Assembly: GCF_014650815.1 (NCBI RefSeq)
Contig: NZ_BMVR01000019.1
Span: forward strand, 49,109-113,108
DNA length: 64,000 bases
Direction of reading: 5' to 3'
Source: Streptomyces flavofungini
Lineage (GTDB): Bacteria; Actinomycetota; Actinomycetes; Streptomycetales; Streptomycetaceae
Under the pieces are notes generated by a model, which saw nothing but the letters and a program-made list of their open reading frames with translations, had not been told where the DNA came from and did no database searches. Positions within the stretch are counted from its first letter, which is position 1. Each line of letters opens with the position of its first letter. Positions 7,303-16,101 of the stretch are shown here, piece after piece. Position numbers and translations under genes: made by a program.

Positions 7303-8817
7303 ATGCCTCAGTGGACATCAGCGGTGGGCTCGACCCAGCTCGCCCGGCTGCTCACCTCCCAGCAGGCACGCCCCGCGGGCGCGGGCACCCGCCGCCCGCC
7401 CGCCTACCGCGCTCTCGCCGACGGTATCCGCCTGCTCGTCCTGGAGGGGCGCATTCCCGTGGCCGCCCGCCTGCCCGCCGAACGCGAACTGGCCGTCGCG
7501 CTCGCCGTGAGCCGTACGACGGTCGCCGCCGCCTACGAGGCGCTGCGCACCGAGGGGTTCCTGGAGTCCCGCAGGGGAGCGGGCAGTTGGACGGCGGTCC
7601 CGGCCGGGAACCCGCTGCCCGCGCGCGGACTCGAACCGCTGCCCCCCGAAGCGCTCGGCTCCATGATCGACCTCGGCTGCGCAGCCCTGCCCGCACCCGA
7701 GCCCTGGCTCACCCGCTCCGTACAGGGCGCCCTCGAAGAACTCCCGCCCTACGCCCACACCCACGGCGACTACCCGGCCGGACTGCCCGCCCTGCGCGCC
7801 ATGCTCGCCGAGCGCTACACCGCGCGCGGCATACCGACCATGCCGGAACAGATCATGGTCACCACCGGCGCCATGGGCGCCATCGACGCGATCTGTCACC
7901 TCTTCGCGGGCCGCGGTGAGCGCATCGCCGTGGAGTCCCCCTCGTACGCCAACATTCTTCAGCTCATGCGCGAGGCGGGCGCCCGCCTGGTGCCTGTGGC
8001 GATGGCCGAGGGCCTCGGCGGCTGGGACATGGACCGCTGGCGCCAGGTCCTGCGCGACGCCGCGCCCCGGCTCGCGTACGTCGTCGCCGACTTCCACAAC
8101 CCGACCGGCGCCCTCGCCGACGAGGACCAGCGCCGCCGCCTCGTCGACGCCGCCCGGCACGCGGGCACCGTCCTCGTCGTCGACGAGACCATGAGCGAAC
8201 TCCGCCTCGACGATGTCGACGGACAGGACGCCATGCCGCGCCCCGTGTGCGGATTCGACCCCTCGGGCTCCACCGTCATCACCGTCGGCTCCGCGAGCAA
8301 GGCCTTCTGGGCGGGCATGCGCATCGGCTGGGTGCGGGCCGCGCCCGATGTGATCCGCAGCCTGGTCGCCGCGCGCGCGTACGCCGACCTCGGCACCCCC
8401 GTCCTGGAGCAGCTCGCCCTGAACTGGCTGCTCAGCACCGGTGGCTGGCAGCAGGCCGTGGACGTGCGCAGGGACCAGGCCCGCGACAACCGCGACGCGC
8501 TGGTCACCGCCGTGCGCCGCGAGTTGCCCGGCTGGGAGTTCGAAGTGCCGCACGGCGGGCTGACGCTGTGGGTGCGCACCGGCGGACTCTCCGGCTCCCG
8601 CATCGCCGAGGTCGGCGAACGCGTGGGCGTACGCGTGCCGTCGGGCCCCCGCTTCGGTGTGGACGGCGCCTTCGAGGGCTACGTACGACTGCCGTTCACC
8701 GTGGGCGGCGCGGTTGCCGAGGAGGCGGCGGTGCGGCTCGCGGCGGCGGCCCGGCTGGTGGAGTCGGGGACGGGCGCGGGGTCGGGGGCGGAGGGGCCGC
8801 ACACGTTCGTGGCGTGA
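7303..8817 (+). CDS. MocR family transcriptional regulator (GntR wHTH plus aminotransferase domain)
   Basis: A 504-aa chimera of a GntR winged helix (about residues 20-105; RLPAERELAVALAVSRTTVA and YEALRTEGFLESRRGAGSW) and a fold-type I aminotransferase domain. The PLP Schiff-base lysine is K333 in VGSASKAFWAGMRIGW, with the conserved YVVADFHNPTG (Asn/Pro) and VDETMSEL. Such proteins sense PLP or PLP-amino acid adducts (PdxR, GabR, TauR) and usually control the adjacent gene. It is divergent from the YczE-type gene, a common pairing. ATG 7303 is chosen; a longer upstream frame would run through the intergenic operator region. The tail is Gly/Ala-rich. Confidence 0.92.
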   Translation: MPQWTSAVGSTQLARLLTSQQARPAGAGTRRPPAYRALADGIRLLVLEGRIPVAARLPAERELAVALAVSRTTVAAAYEALRTEGFLESRRGAGSWTAVPAGNPLPARGLEPLPPEALGSMIDLGCAALPAPEPWLTRSVQGALEELPPYAHTHGDYPAGLPALRAMLAERYTARGIPTMPEQIMVTTGAMGAIDAICHLFAGRGERIAVESPSYANILQLMREAGARLVPVAMAEGLGGWDMDRWRQVLRDAAPRLAYVVADFHNPTGALADEDQRRRLVDAARHAGTVLVVDETMSELRLDDVDGQDAMPRPVCGFDPSGSTVITVGSASKAFWAGMRIGWVRAAPDVIRSLVAARAYADLGTPVLEQLALNWLLSTGGWQQAVDVRRDQARDNRDALVTAVRRELPGWEFEVPHGGLTLWVRTGGLSGSRIAEVGERVGVRVPSGPRFGVDGAFEGYVRLPFTVGGAVAEEAAVRLAAAARLVESGTGAGSGAEGPHTFVA

Positions 8818-8953
8818 GGAGTGGGGTGTTCGCGGGGCGCGGGGCAGGGCGTTCGCGGGGTGCCGCCGGGGCCCGGGTGGTCCTGCCGCCGCGTGCGAGG
8901 GGTGCGCCTGCCGCCGCGTGCGACCCCGGCTTTGGGACGCCCTGACGCCGTGC

Positions 8954-10525
8954 TCAGCCCTCCGCGACCGCCGGGGCCAGCGCCGCGTCCGCCGGGGTCG
9001 TGCGGACCGGGAGCAGGTTCAGGACGGCCCGCCGGTCCGCGTCGCTGGTGGCGTCGTCGTACGGGTCGGGGGTCGCCGGGACCTGGAGGCGGTGCACAGG
9101 GCCGGTGCCGAGGCGGGCGTAGCCGCGGCCGGGGGGCATGTCCGCCGTGGGGGTGGTGTGCGGCCGGGCGCCCAGGACCTCCTCGACCTGGTCGGGCGTG
9201 GCCGGGCCGAGCACCACGCGCGCGCGGGTGTGCTGGCACACGGCGTCCGTGAGGGCGTCCGCGCTGTCGAGCTGGTCGGCCACGACGACGGTGACGCCCG
9301 CGGCGCGCCCGTGCCGCAGCGGCACCTGGAGGAGCGTCTGCGGATCGCGGTGGCCGTCGGCGGCGGCCAGGTGGCCGAGGGTGCTGGGGCGGTCGAGGAG
9401 GATCCACAGGGGCCGCTTGATGTCGTCGGGCGGGGGATGGCCCGCCTGCCGCGCCCGGTTGGCCGCGATGAGCCGCCGTTCCGTCTCGTGCGCCGCCCAC
9501 TCCAGGCTGGCGAGCGCCCCGGCGAGGCCGCACTCGACGGCGAGGACGCCGTCGCGCCCCGTCAGGCAGGCGAAGTCGCCGGTGCCGCTGCCCTCGATGA
9601 TGACGACGTCGCCGTACTGGAGCGCCTGCAGGGCCACCGAGCGCAGCAGCGTGGTGGTGCCGCTGCCGGGGTGACCGAGGACCAGCAGATGGGGTTCGGT
9701 GGAGCGGCCGCCGGTGCGCCACACGACGGGCGGTACGTCGCGCTGCTCGTCGCCGTCCGCCACGGGCAGGGTGCGCTGCACGGCGGACGGGTCGGTGAAG
9801 CCCAGCACGGTCTCGCCGGGGGCGGTGACGAAGCGCTGGGCGGAGATGTCGGTGGGCAACGGCGGCAGCACGGTCACGGTGAGCGTGTTGCCCTCCTCGT
9901 CCCACGCGAAGTGGTACTCCCGGCCGCGCCCCGACTTGGCGTGCAGCAACTGCTCGATGCGCGCGCGGGATTCGGCCTCGCCGTCGGTGAAGTACGCGGG
10001 ATAACGCAGCACCAGATGCGAGACGCGGCCGTTGTCGTCGAACGCGTAGTCGGTGAACGCCTTGTCCCACTCGCCGCCGTGCGCGAACAGCGGGCTCGGG
10101 TCCTCCGGGACGGAGAAGTACGGGACGAGTGCTTCGTAGAGCGACTGCAACCGCTGGACCTGGGCGTCGTCCGGGCCGGAGGGGGCCGGCGCGGTGCGCT
10201 CACGGCCGGTCCAGGCGGCGGCCGCCATCAGGCTGATGGCGGCGAGCAGCGGACCGTAGGGAATGAGCGCCACGACGAGGACCACGGAGGCCACCAGGAA
10301 CAGCAGGGGGCCCCGCCGGTCCTTGGGGGTCTCGGACCACTTGCGCCGCCCGGCTCCGGCGAGGCGGCGCAACCCGCGCGTGATCGTGATCAGCGGGTGG
10401 AGGACGTCGGTGGCACTGTCGGCGGCCGACCGGGCGAGTTCGCGACTGCGCGCGATGTGCTCCCGGCTCCGGGCGATCTGGGCGCTGCCGTTGCTCAGGA
10501 TGCGGGGGAGAGGGCGCCGAGCCAC
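8954..10525 (-). CDS. FtsK/HerA-like membrane ATPase-fold protein with degenerate P-loop
   Basis: A 523-aa protein with an amphipathic, basic N-terminus (1-70), two adjacent membrane helices (about 73-105), a middle domain with no family I can name (110-260), and a C-terminal RecA/FtsK-like ATPase fold (270-500). The Walker A position reads GHPGSGTTTLL (residues 284-294), so the invariant Lys is Thr290. The Walker B position LWILLDRPS keeps an Asp but has Arg where Glu is usual. Nucleotide hydrolysis is therefore doubtful. Similar proteins are often annotated ATP/GTP-binding protein in Streptomyces. GTG 10525 has AGGAG six bases upstream. A 64-aa membrane protein precedes it by 46 bp. Confidence 0.75.
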   Translation of the reverse strand: MARRPLPRILSNGSAQIARSREHIARSRELARSAADSATDVLHPLITITRGLRRLAGAGRRKWSETPKDRRGPLLFLVASVVLVVALIPYGPLLAAISLMAAAAWTGRERTAPAPSGPDDAQVQRLQSLYEALVPYFSVPEDPSPLFAHGGEWDKAFTDYAFDDNGRVSHLVLRYPAYFTDGEAESRARIEQLLHAKSGRGREYHFAWDEEGNTLTVTVLPPLPTDISAQRFVTAPGETVLGFTDPSAVQRTLPVADGDEQRDVPPVVWRTGGRSTEPHLLVLGHPGSGTTTLLRSVALQALQYGDVVIIEGSGTGDFACLTGRDGVLAVECGLAGALASLEWAAHETERRLIAANRARQAGHPPPDDIKRPLWILLDRPSTLGHLAAADGHRDPQTLLQVPLRHGRAAGVTVVVADQLDSADALTDAVCQHTRARVVLGPATPDQVEEVLGARPHTTPTADMPPGRGYARLGTGPVHRLQVPATPDPYDDATSDADRRAVLNLLPVRTTPADAALAPAVAEG

Positions 10526-10571
10526 GTCGTTCTCCTGGGGGTGGTGGTGAGCGGTGAACCGTCGGAAACCG

Positions 10572-10766
10572 TCAGAACTTGATGCCGCCGAGCAGGCTCG
10601 CGAGGCTCGCGCCGCCGGCCTTGATGCTCGGGGCGATGGCGGTGCCCGCGAGGTAGAAGCCGAACAGCGCGCACACGAGGGCGTGGGAGGCCTTCAGCCC
10701 GTCTTTGCGGAAGAAGAGGAAGACGATGACTCCGAGCAGCACGACGCCTGAGATGGACAGGATCAT
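10572..10766 (-). CDS. Small membrane protein (64 aa)
   Basis: A 64-aa protein with two hydrophobic segments, ILSISGVVLLGVIVFLFFR and ALVCALFGFYLAGTAIAP, joined by a short basic loop (KDGLKASH). The C-terminus is small-residue-rich and ends GGIKF. A strong AGGAG lies seven bases upstream of the ATG at 10766. It heads the operon with the FtsK-like protein, so it is probably its membrane partner, reminiscent of the small Spd/Tra-associated membrane proteins of actinomycete conjugative elements, though no direct homology can be claimed. Function unknown. Confidence 0.8.
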   Translation of the reverse strand: MILSISGVVLLGVIVFLFFRKDGLKASHALVCALFGFYLAGTAIAPSIKAGGASLASLLGGIKF

Positions 10767-10849
10767 GAGGTTTCTCCTGGTCGATGGGGACAGTCACCAT
10801 GAGTTCTTCCAGGCTCACAGCATGTATCCATACGATAAAGGGTGCAAAT

Positions 10850-10874
10850 GGGGTAAATTTCCGATATTTACCCC
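10850..10874. promoter_or_regulatory. AT-rich inverted repeat upstream of the small membrane protein/FtsK-like operon
   Basis: A perfect 9-bp inverted repeat, GGGGTAAAT (10850-10858) and ATTTACCCC (10866-10874), is separated by 7 bp. It lies 84 bp upstream of the ATG at 10766 in an unusually AT-rich stretch (about 10820-10875) of this GC-rich genome. It looks like a repressor or activator operator. No regulator gene is adjacent. Confidence 0.6.
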
Positions 10875-11117
10875 GAACGGCGGCGGCCTGATGGGCCGAC
10901 TGTGCACGTCGGAGGGGGTTTCGGGGCGGGGGTCGTCACCCGACGTGATCTTTGCCGTCGACGCGGTCGGTCATGTGCCGTGACGGGCAGTACTCTGTCG
11001 ATTCACTCGTACGGCTGCACGGCCGGGCCACCGGGAACCATCCGGGTCCGCCGCGCATCCGGTTCGGCCCTGTCCACGTGGTCCTGTCCGCGCGGAACAC
11101 GAAAGGCGGTCATCACT

Positions 11118-11537
11118 GTGAGCGATGAACTCCCCGACACCGGGGGCGCCGCGGCCCTCGACCCGGAGGTCGTGGCGCTCGCGGGCAAGATCTTCGATCT
11201 GGCGCGGGCCGGTGACACCGACGCGCTCGCCGCGTACGTCGACGCGGGCGTGTCCGCGGACCTCACCAACGACAGCGGCGACTCGCTCGTCATGCTCGCC
11301 GCCTACCACGGCCACGCGGCGGCCGTGCGGGCCCTGATCGAGCGCGGCGCGGACGCCGGACGCGTCAACGACAAGGGCCAGACGCCGCTCGCGGGTGCCG
11401 TCTTCAAGGGCTCCGACGACGTGGTCCGGGCGCTGCTCGACGGGGGCGCCGATCCGGCCGCGGGCACGCCCTCGGCGATCGACACCGCGCGCATGTTCGA
11501 CAAGACCGAACTGCTCACGCTGTTCGGCGCCGCCTGA
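11118..11537 (+). CDS. Ankyrin repeat protein
   Basis: A 139-aa protein built of about four ankyrin repeats: IFDLARAGDTDALAAYVDAG, then DLTNDSGDSLVMLAAYHGHA, then VNDKGQTPLAGAVFKGSDDV and a degenerate capping repeat with DTARMFDKTELLTLFGA. Ankyrin repeats mediate protein-protein contacts, and the partner is unknown. GTG 11118 is used because the mature-looking N-terminus begins there; AAAGG occurs 12 bases upstream. No signal peptide or membrane helix is seen. It is divergent from the small membrane protein and about 300 bp before a HEAT repeat gene. Confidence 0.88.
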   Translation: MSDELPDTGGAAALDPEVVALAGKIFDLARAGDTDALAAYVDAGVSADLTNDSGDSLVMLAAYHGHAAAVRALIERGADAGRVNDKGQTPLAGAVFKGSDDVVRALLDGGADPAAGTPSAIDTARMFDKTELLTLFGAA

Positions 11538-11836
11538 GCGGGTAGGCGGTCCGGCAGCACGGGGGCGCCGGAAATGTGGTCGCGGCGGGCAGAACCGCTG
11601 GGTCATCATGACGACGTGATTCACGGACGCGACGTCGGGGCAGGTGTTGCCGCAGCGCGCGGACCGTGAGCGGCCCGACCCCGGACATGGCGTCCGGGAA
11701 CCTCCGGGTCACCGACGAGAGGCAGAGGAAGATGGTCTTCAGCAAGCAAGAGACGTGGGGCGGCCCGACGTGTTGGCGCGCGGCCAGGTAGTGCGGATTC
11801 CCGGTTGCGTCGACGCTTGATGTGAGGCTGTTTCCC
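11538..11836. other. 299-bp intergenic region before the HEAT gene
   Basis: No protein-coding frame or stable RNA is recognisable between the ankyrin and HEAT genes. A promoter for the HEAT gene is presumably here, but no clear -35/-10 pair could be picked out. Confidence 0.3.
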
Positions 11837-13255
11837 ATGTTCGAACCGGTCATAGCGCCCAGCGGTACGCTGCTCGGCCTGCTGCAGCGGGGCCGCGGCG
11901 ACGGCACCCTGCACGCCCTCACCGCGCCTCGGTCCGAGGCGCTCTCCGCCCTCGACCACTGTGTGCTGCACGACCCGCGGCACGACTGGCAGGTGGAGAA
12001 CCGCTCGCTGTACTACGCGCGGCTCTACCTCGATCTGAACGGCGGGCTCGGCGCGATCCAGCGCCACCTCTTCGACCCCGACGACACGCACGACCCGGAC
12101 GACTCCCGCACCGGGCTCGCGCTGTCCGTCCTCGGCCACCTCGCCTCGTACGACAGGCTGGACGCCCTGCGCCTGCTGCGCAGCTACGCCGAGTACGGGG
12201 CGAACTGGGCCTGGGCCCTGGACGAGCTGGCCCTGCGCGACGACGACGCGGGCCTGCGCGCCCTCGCCGGTCCCGTCCTCGCCCGCTTCGGCACCGACGC
12301 GGAGGGCGAGGCCGCGCTGACCGCGGCCGTGCGGGACGCCTTCGAGCCGCGGCCCTGGCGGCTGTGGGCGGAGGATCCGCGCCCCGAGATCGGCGGCCGG
12401 GTGCGTGCCGCCGCCGAGCGGGGCTCCTTCGACCGCTGGCAGCGCCAGCTCGCGCCCGCCGGACCCCGTCCCGGCTGGAGCGTGCGGGCCGTGCTCGCCT
12501 GGGCCCAGGAAGGGCTGGAGCGCGGCGCCGCCCTGCATGTGCCGGCCGCCCGCTGCCTGACCGCCGTCGCCGGGCCCGAGGACCGCGCCGAGATCGTCGC
12601 GGCCGCCCGCCACGGCGCGGACGCCGAACGCGGCGCGGCCTTGTGCTACCTGGCCGACGCCAACGATCCCGGCATCCTTGACCTCCTGGAGGAAGCGGCG
12701 CAGAGCCCGTCGCGCGTCGTCGTCGACATCGCGGCCGAGACGTTCGAGCGGATGCGCTCCGTCGCCGCCGTCGACCGGGCCCGGCAGTGGGCCGGACGCC
12801 CTGACGTGCTCGGTGCGGCCGCCGGCCGCCTGCTCGCCTGCAGAGGCGGCGCCCAGGACAGCCAGCTCGTGCTCGCCGCACTGCGCGAGGCGGTGCGCGG
12901 CGAAGGCCCGGACGCGCCGACCCTGTGGCCGCTCGTCGACGGCGCGGGCCGCCTCGGTATCGGCTGCGCGGCGCCCGTCCTGCGCCATGTCTACCGCGAG
13001 ACCGCCTCCTCCCACCTCAGGGGCCGCGCCGCCCGCGCCCTCGCCGCCACCGACCCCTCCTTCGCCGCGGGCTTCGCCGTCGAGTGCCTGTGGGACTGCG
13101 AGGAGTCCACCCGCGAAGTGGCCGCCCGCCACGCCGAGACCGGCGACGCCCGCGTGGTCAACCGCCTCCGCAGGCTCGCCGCGGATCCCGCCGAGGAGGA
13201 CGACGTGCAGTCGGCGGTACGGAGCCGGATCGGGCCGGACGCGCCTGCTGTGTGA
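11837..13255 (+). CDS. HEAT repeat domain protein
   Basis: A 472-aa alpha-helical repeat protein. After an N-terminal segment (MFEPVIAPSGTLLGLLQRGR) the sequence is a series of roughly 30-residue helical pairs, clearest in the C-terminal half: GCAAPVLRHVYRETASSHLR, GRAARALAATDPSFAAGFAV and STREVAARHAETGDARVVNR. Such proteins are scaffolds. No catalytic motif is seen. ATG 11837 is preferred to GTG 11822 because TGAGG is then placed 9 bp upstream. Similar proteins occur in many Streptomyces, without known function. Confidence 0.8.
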   Translation: MFEPVIAPSGTLLGLLQRGRGDGTLHALTAPRSEALSALDHCVLHDPRHDWQVENRSLYYARLYLDLNGGLGAIQRHLFDPDDTHDPDDSRTGLALSVLGHLASYDRLDALRLLRSYAEYGANWAWALDELALRDDDAGLRALAGPVLARFGTDAEGEAALTAAVRDAFEPRPWRLWAEDPRPEIGGRVRAAAERGSFDRWQRQLAPAGPRPGWSVRAVLAWAQEGLERGAALHVPAARCLTAVAGPEDRAEIVAAARHGADAERGAALCYLADANDPGILDLLEEAAQSPSRVVVDIAAETFERMRSVAAVDRARQWAGRPDVLGAAAGRLLACRGGAQDSQLVLAALREAVRGEGPDAPTLWPLVDGAGRLGIGCAAPVLRHVYRETASSHLRGRAARALAATDPSFAAGFAVECLWDCEESTREVAARHAETGDARVVNRLRRLAADPAEEDDVQSAVRSRIGPDAPAV

Positions 13256-13639
13256 GTGTGGGGCGGCGGGGGTGGGGGCGCTCCTCCCTCGCCGCTGCGT
13301 CTTGAGTCGGCCTTTCCGCGTCGCCGCCGTGTCTTGAGTCGGCCGTCCTGCGCTGCCACGCGGCCTTGAAGCAGCCCTCCCGCGCTGCCGCACCCTCTCG
13401 TAGTCCCCGCGCGCGAGGGCGCCCCGCCTCCACGTACACCCAGAAAACCGGGCCGTCCGCCGCACCCTCCACGCGCAGCAGCGCACCTTCCCCCGAGGCG
13501 CGGCCGCACCCTCGTGGTACGGAACGCCCCGCCTGGGGCGCAATGGCGGCATCCCGCGGAGCGCAACGCTCATGGGACGTTCCTCGTCAGGAAAGATCCA
13601 CGTTGACGTGGGCACGCCCCGTCTGACGACAACACGGGT
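13256..13639. other. 384-bp non-coding region with short imperfect repeats
   Basis: It contains CTTGAGTCGGCC twice (near 13302 and 13334) and a related CTTGAAGCAGCC (near 13366), spaced about 32 bp apart, within pyrimidine-rich text. These could be a decayed tandem repeat. No credible gene is seen on either strand. The end of the region should hold the promoter of the glycosyltransferase operon; GTTGACGTGGGC near 13602 is a possible -35. Confidence 0.35.
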
Positions 13640-14770
13640 ATGCGTGTCGTCATCGTCACCGAATCCTTCCCGCCCGACATCAACGGCGTGTCGCACTGCG
13701 CCCTGCAGACCGCGCGGCAGCTGGTCGCGCGCGGTCACGAGCCCCTCGTCGTCGCCCCCGCCACCGCGGCCGGTGTCGACGCCGCCGCCGACCCTCTGTC
13801 CCCGTGCCCCGTCGTGCGCGTACCCTCCCTGCCCCTGCCCGGATATCCGCAGGTCAGGGTCGCGTTGCCGAGTCGACGGCTGGCGGCTGCGCTGAGCGCG
13901 CACCAAGCCGACCTGGTCCACCTGGCCAGCCCGTTCGTGCTCGGCGCCCGCGGCATGGCCGCGGCGACCCGCAAGCACCTGCCCACCGTCGCCGTCTACC
14001 AGACCGACATCGGCGGCTACGCGCGGACGTACATGGGCCGGGGCGAGGCCACCGCCTGGCGCCGCATCCGCGCGGTGCACGCCGCCGCCGACCGCACCCT
14101 CGCGCCCTCCACCGCGGCCCTGACCGACCTGGTCGCGCACGGCGTGCCACGGGTGCGGATGTGGCCGCGCGGCGTCGACACCGACCGCTTCCGGCCGACG
14201 CTCCGCGACCCCGCCCTGCGCCGCGAACTCGCCCCCGACGGCGAACTGATCATCGGCTACGTAGGGCGGCTCGCCCCCGAGAAGCACGTCGAACTCCTGG
14301 CGCAGGCGTGCGGCCTCGACGGCGTCCGTGTCGTCGTCGTGGGCGACGGGCCGAGCGCGGGCGCCCTGCGCACGGCGCTGCCCGGGGCCACGCTGCTTGG
14401 CCGCCGCACCGGCGACGAACTCGCCCGGATCTTCGCCTCCTTGGACGTCTTCGTGCACACCGGCCCCCTGGAGACCTTCTGCCAGACCGTGCAGGAGGCC
14501 ATGGCCAGCGGCGTTCCCGTGATCGCGCCCGCCGTGGGCGGACCGCTCGACCTGGTGGTCCCCGGGCGCACCGGCATCCTCGTGCCGCCCGGCGACGCCG
14601 CCGCCGTGCGGGACGCGGTGTGGGTGATGGCCGCCGACCCGGAGCTGCGGGCCGCGTACGGGGCCGCCGGACGCGCCGCCGTCCGGGGGCGGACCTGGGA
14701 CGCCATCGGGGACCAGCTCATCGCGCACTACGAAGAGGTGCTCGCCGAGCGCACGGCGGTGGCGGCATGA
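13640..14770 (+). CDS. GT4 glycosyltransferase (GDP-mannose-dependent, MgtA/PimB-like)
   Basis: A 376-aa retaining GT-B glycosyltransferase. The N-terminus MRVVIVTESFPPDINGVSHC closely matches the family of mycobacterial MgtA/PimB-type alpha-mannosyltransferases. The donor-binding half has YVGRLAPEKHVELL, VVVGDGPSAGALR and the E-x7-E motif (ETFCQTVQEAMASGVPVIAP). The likely role is mannosylation of a glycolipid or lipoglycan, inferred from family only. Its stop overlaps the start of a second glycosyltransferase (ATGA at 14767), so the two are co-translated. No signal peptide; it acts at the cytoplasmic membrane face. Confidence 0.9.
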   Translation: MRVVIVTESFPPDINGVSHCALQTARQLVARGHEPLVVAPATAAGVDAAADPLSPCPVVRVPSLPLPGYPQVRVALPSRRLAAALSAHQADLVHLASPFVLGARGMAAATRKHLPTVAVYQTDIGGYARTYMGRGEATAWRRIRAVHAAADRTLAPSTAALTDLVAHGVPRVRMWPRGVDTDRFRPTLRDPALRRELAPDGELIIGYVGRLAPEKHVELLAQACGLDGVRVVVVGDGPSAGALRTALPGATLLGRRTGDELARIFASLDVFVHTGPLETFCQTVQEAMASGVPVIAPAVGGPLDLVVPGRTGILVPPGDAAAVRDAVWVMAADPELRAAYGAAGRAAVRGRTWDAIGDQLIAHYEEVLAERTAVAA

Positions 14771-16101
14771 CCGCGACCCTGGGCATGAGCCCGCTCGCCA
14801 CCGCACGCACCGCGCGGACAACCGGGCCGCTGCGCATCGTGCGACTCGCCAACTTCGTCACGCCGTCCTCGGGCGGACTGCGCACCGCCCTGCGGGAACT
14901 GGGCCGCGGCTACCTGGCCGCCGGTCACGACCCCGTACTGATCGTCCCCGGAGAGCGCGCCGACGCCGTCCGCACGGAACAGGGACTCGTCATCACCGTG
15001 CCCGGACCCGTGCTGCCCGGCACCGGCGGCTACCGCGTCCTCGCCGACCGGCGGCGCGTCACCCGCCTCCTGGAACGCCTCGCCCCCGACCGCCTCGAAG
15101 TCTCCGACCGCACCTCCCTGCGCTGGACCGGCGAGTGGGCGCGCCGTGCCCGGGTCCCGGCCGTGATGGTGTCCCACGAGGCCGCGGACGCCGTGATGCG
15201 CACCTGGGGGCTGCCGCCGGGCCTGGCGCGCCGGGCGGCCGACGCGCTCAACACCCGTACCGCGCACGCCTACGCGCGCGTGGTGTGCACCACGGCCTGG
15301 GCGGAGCGTGAGTTCGTACGGATCGGGGCGGGCAATGTCGTACGCGCGCCCCTGGGCGTCGATGTGGCGGACCGGCACCCCGGGTTGTGGGACCGACGGA
15401 TACGCGACCGCTACGCGCGCGGGGACGACGATGTGCTCCTGGTGCTCTGTTCCCGCCTCTCCGTGGAGAAGCGGCCCGGCATGGCGCTCGACACGCTGGA
15501 GACGTTGCGCGGGCGTGGCGTACCGGCCGTGCTCGTCGTCGCGGGCGACGGGCCGCTGCGTTCCCGGCTCGAACAGCGGGCACGGGAGCGGCGCCTTCCG
15601 GTGACGTTCCTCGGCCACGTCGCGGACCGCGCCGCGCTCGGCGCCCTCCAGGCCACCGCCGACGTGTGCCTGGCCCCGGGCCCCTGCGAGACCTTCGGCC
15701 TGGCCGCACTCGAAGCCCTCGCCTGTGGCACCCCGGTGGTGGCCAGCGCCTCGTCCGCGCTGCCGGAGATCGTGGGCGGCGCGGGGGCGGCGGCCGCGGA
15801 TACGCCCCGCATGTTCGCGCACGCGGTGCGGGCTGTCCTTGAACGCCCGGAGCATGTCCGACGGGGGGCGGCACGGGCGCGGGCGGAGTGCTTTGGGTGG
15901 GATGTGGCTGTGGGGGCGTTTTTGGCCGCGCATGGGGTGGATCGGATCGCTAGGGGGAGTGGCCCGGGTTCCGGCGGGCAGGTGGCACCCTCCGTAGCGT
16001 CCCCTTCGGCGGGGGACCCGGCGTCGGCGGCGGACGGCCTACGGGGTTTGCGCCTCGTGGTGGGGCCCGGCGCGGCGCCGGACGGGGGCGGTGGCCGATG
16101 A
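14767..16101 (+). CDS. Second GT4 glycosyltransferase
   Basis: A 444-aa GT-B glycosyltransferase. Visible landmarks are RIVRLANFVTPSSGGLRTAL at the acceptor-side N-terminus, LCSRLSVEKRPGMALDTLE and VVAGDGPLRSRLEQRAR in the donor half, and the E-x7-E motif in CETFGLAALEALACGTPVVA. The last 50 residues (from about 390) are Gly/Ser/Ala-rich and probably disordered. It overlaps the preceding gene by 4 bp and the following SGNH hydrolase by 4 bp (ATGA at 16098), so three enzymes form a tight operon. The sugar and acceptor are unknown, but the context suggests sequential glycosylation of one glycolipid or polymer. Confidence 0.9.
   Translation: MTATLGMSPLATARTARTTGPLRIVRLANFVTPSSGGLRTALRELGRGYLAAGHDPVLIVPGERADAVRTEQGLVITVPGPVLPGTGGYRVLADRRRVTRLLERLAPDRLEVSDRTSLRWTGEWARRARVPAVMVSHEAADAVMRTWGLPPGLARRAADALNTRTAHAYARVVCTTAWAEREFVRIGAGNVVRAPLGVDVADRHPGLWDRRIRDRYARGDDDVLLVLCSRLSVEKRPGMALDTLETLRGRGVPAVLVVAGDGPLRSRLEQRARERRLPVTFLGHVADRAALGALQATADVCLAPGPCETFGLAALEALACGTPVVASASSALPEIVGGAGAAAADTPRMFAHAVRAVLERPEHVRRGAARARAECFGWDVAVGAFLAAHGVDRIARGSGPGSGGQVAPSVASPSAGDPASAADGLRGLRLVVGPGAAPDGGGGR

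Noticed and set aside
11621..14821. 1066-codon open frame on the minus strand opposite the HEAT and glycosyltransferase genes
   Set aside because: Antisense frame of two convincing genes; Gly/Val/Arg-rich with no motif, a codon-bias artefact.
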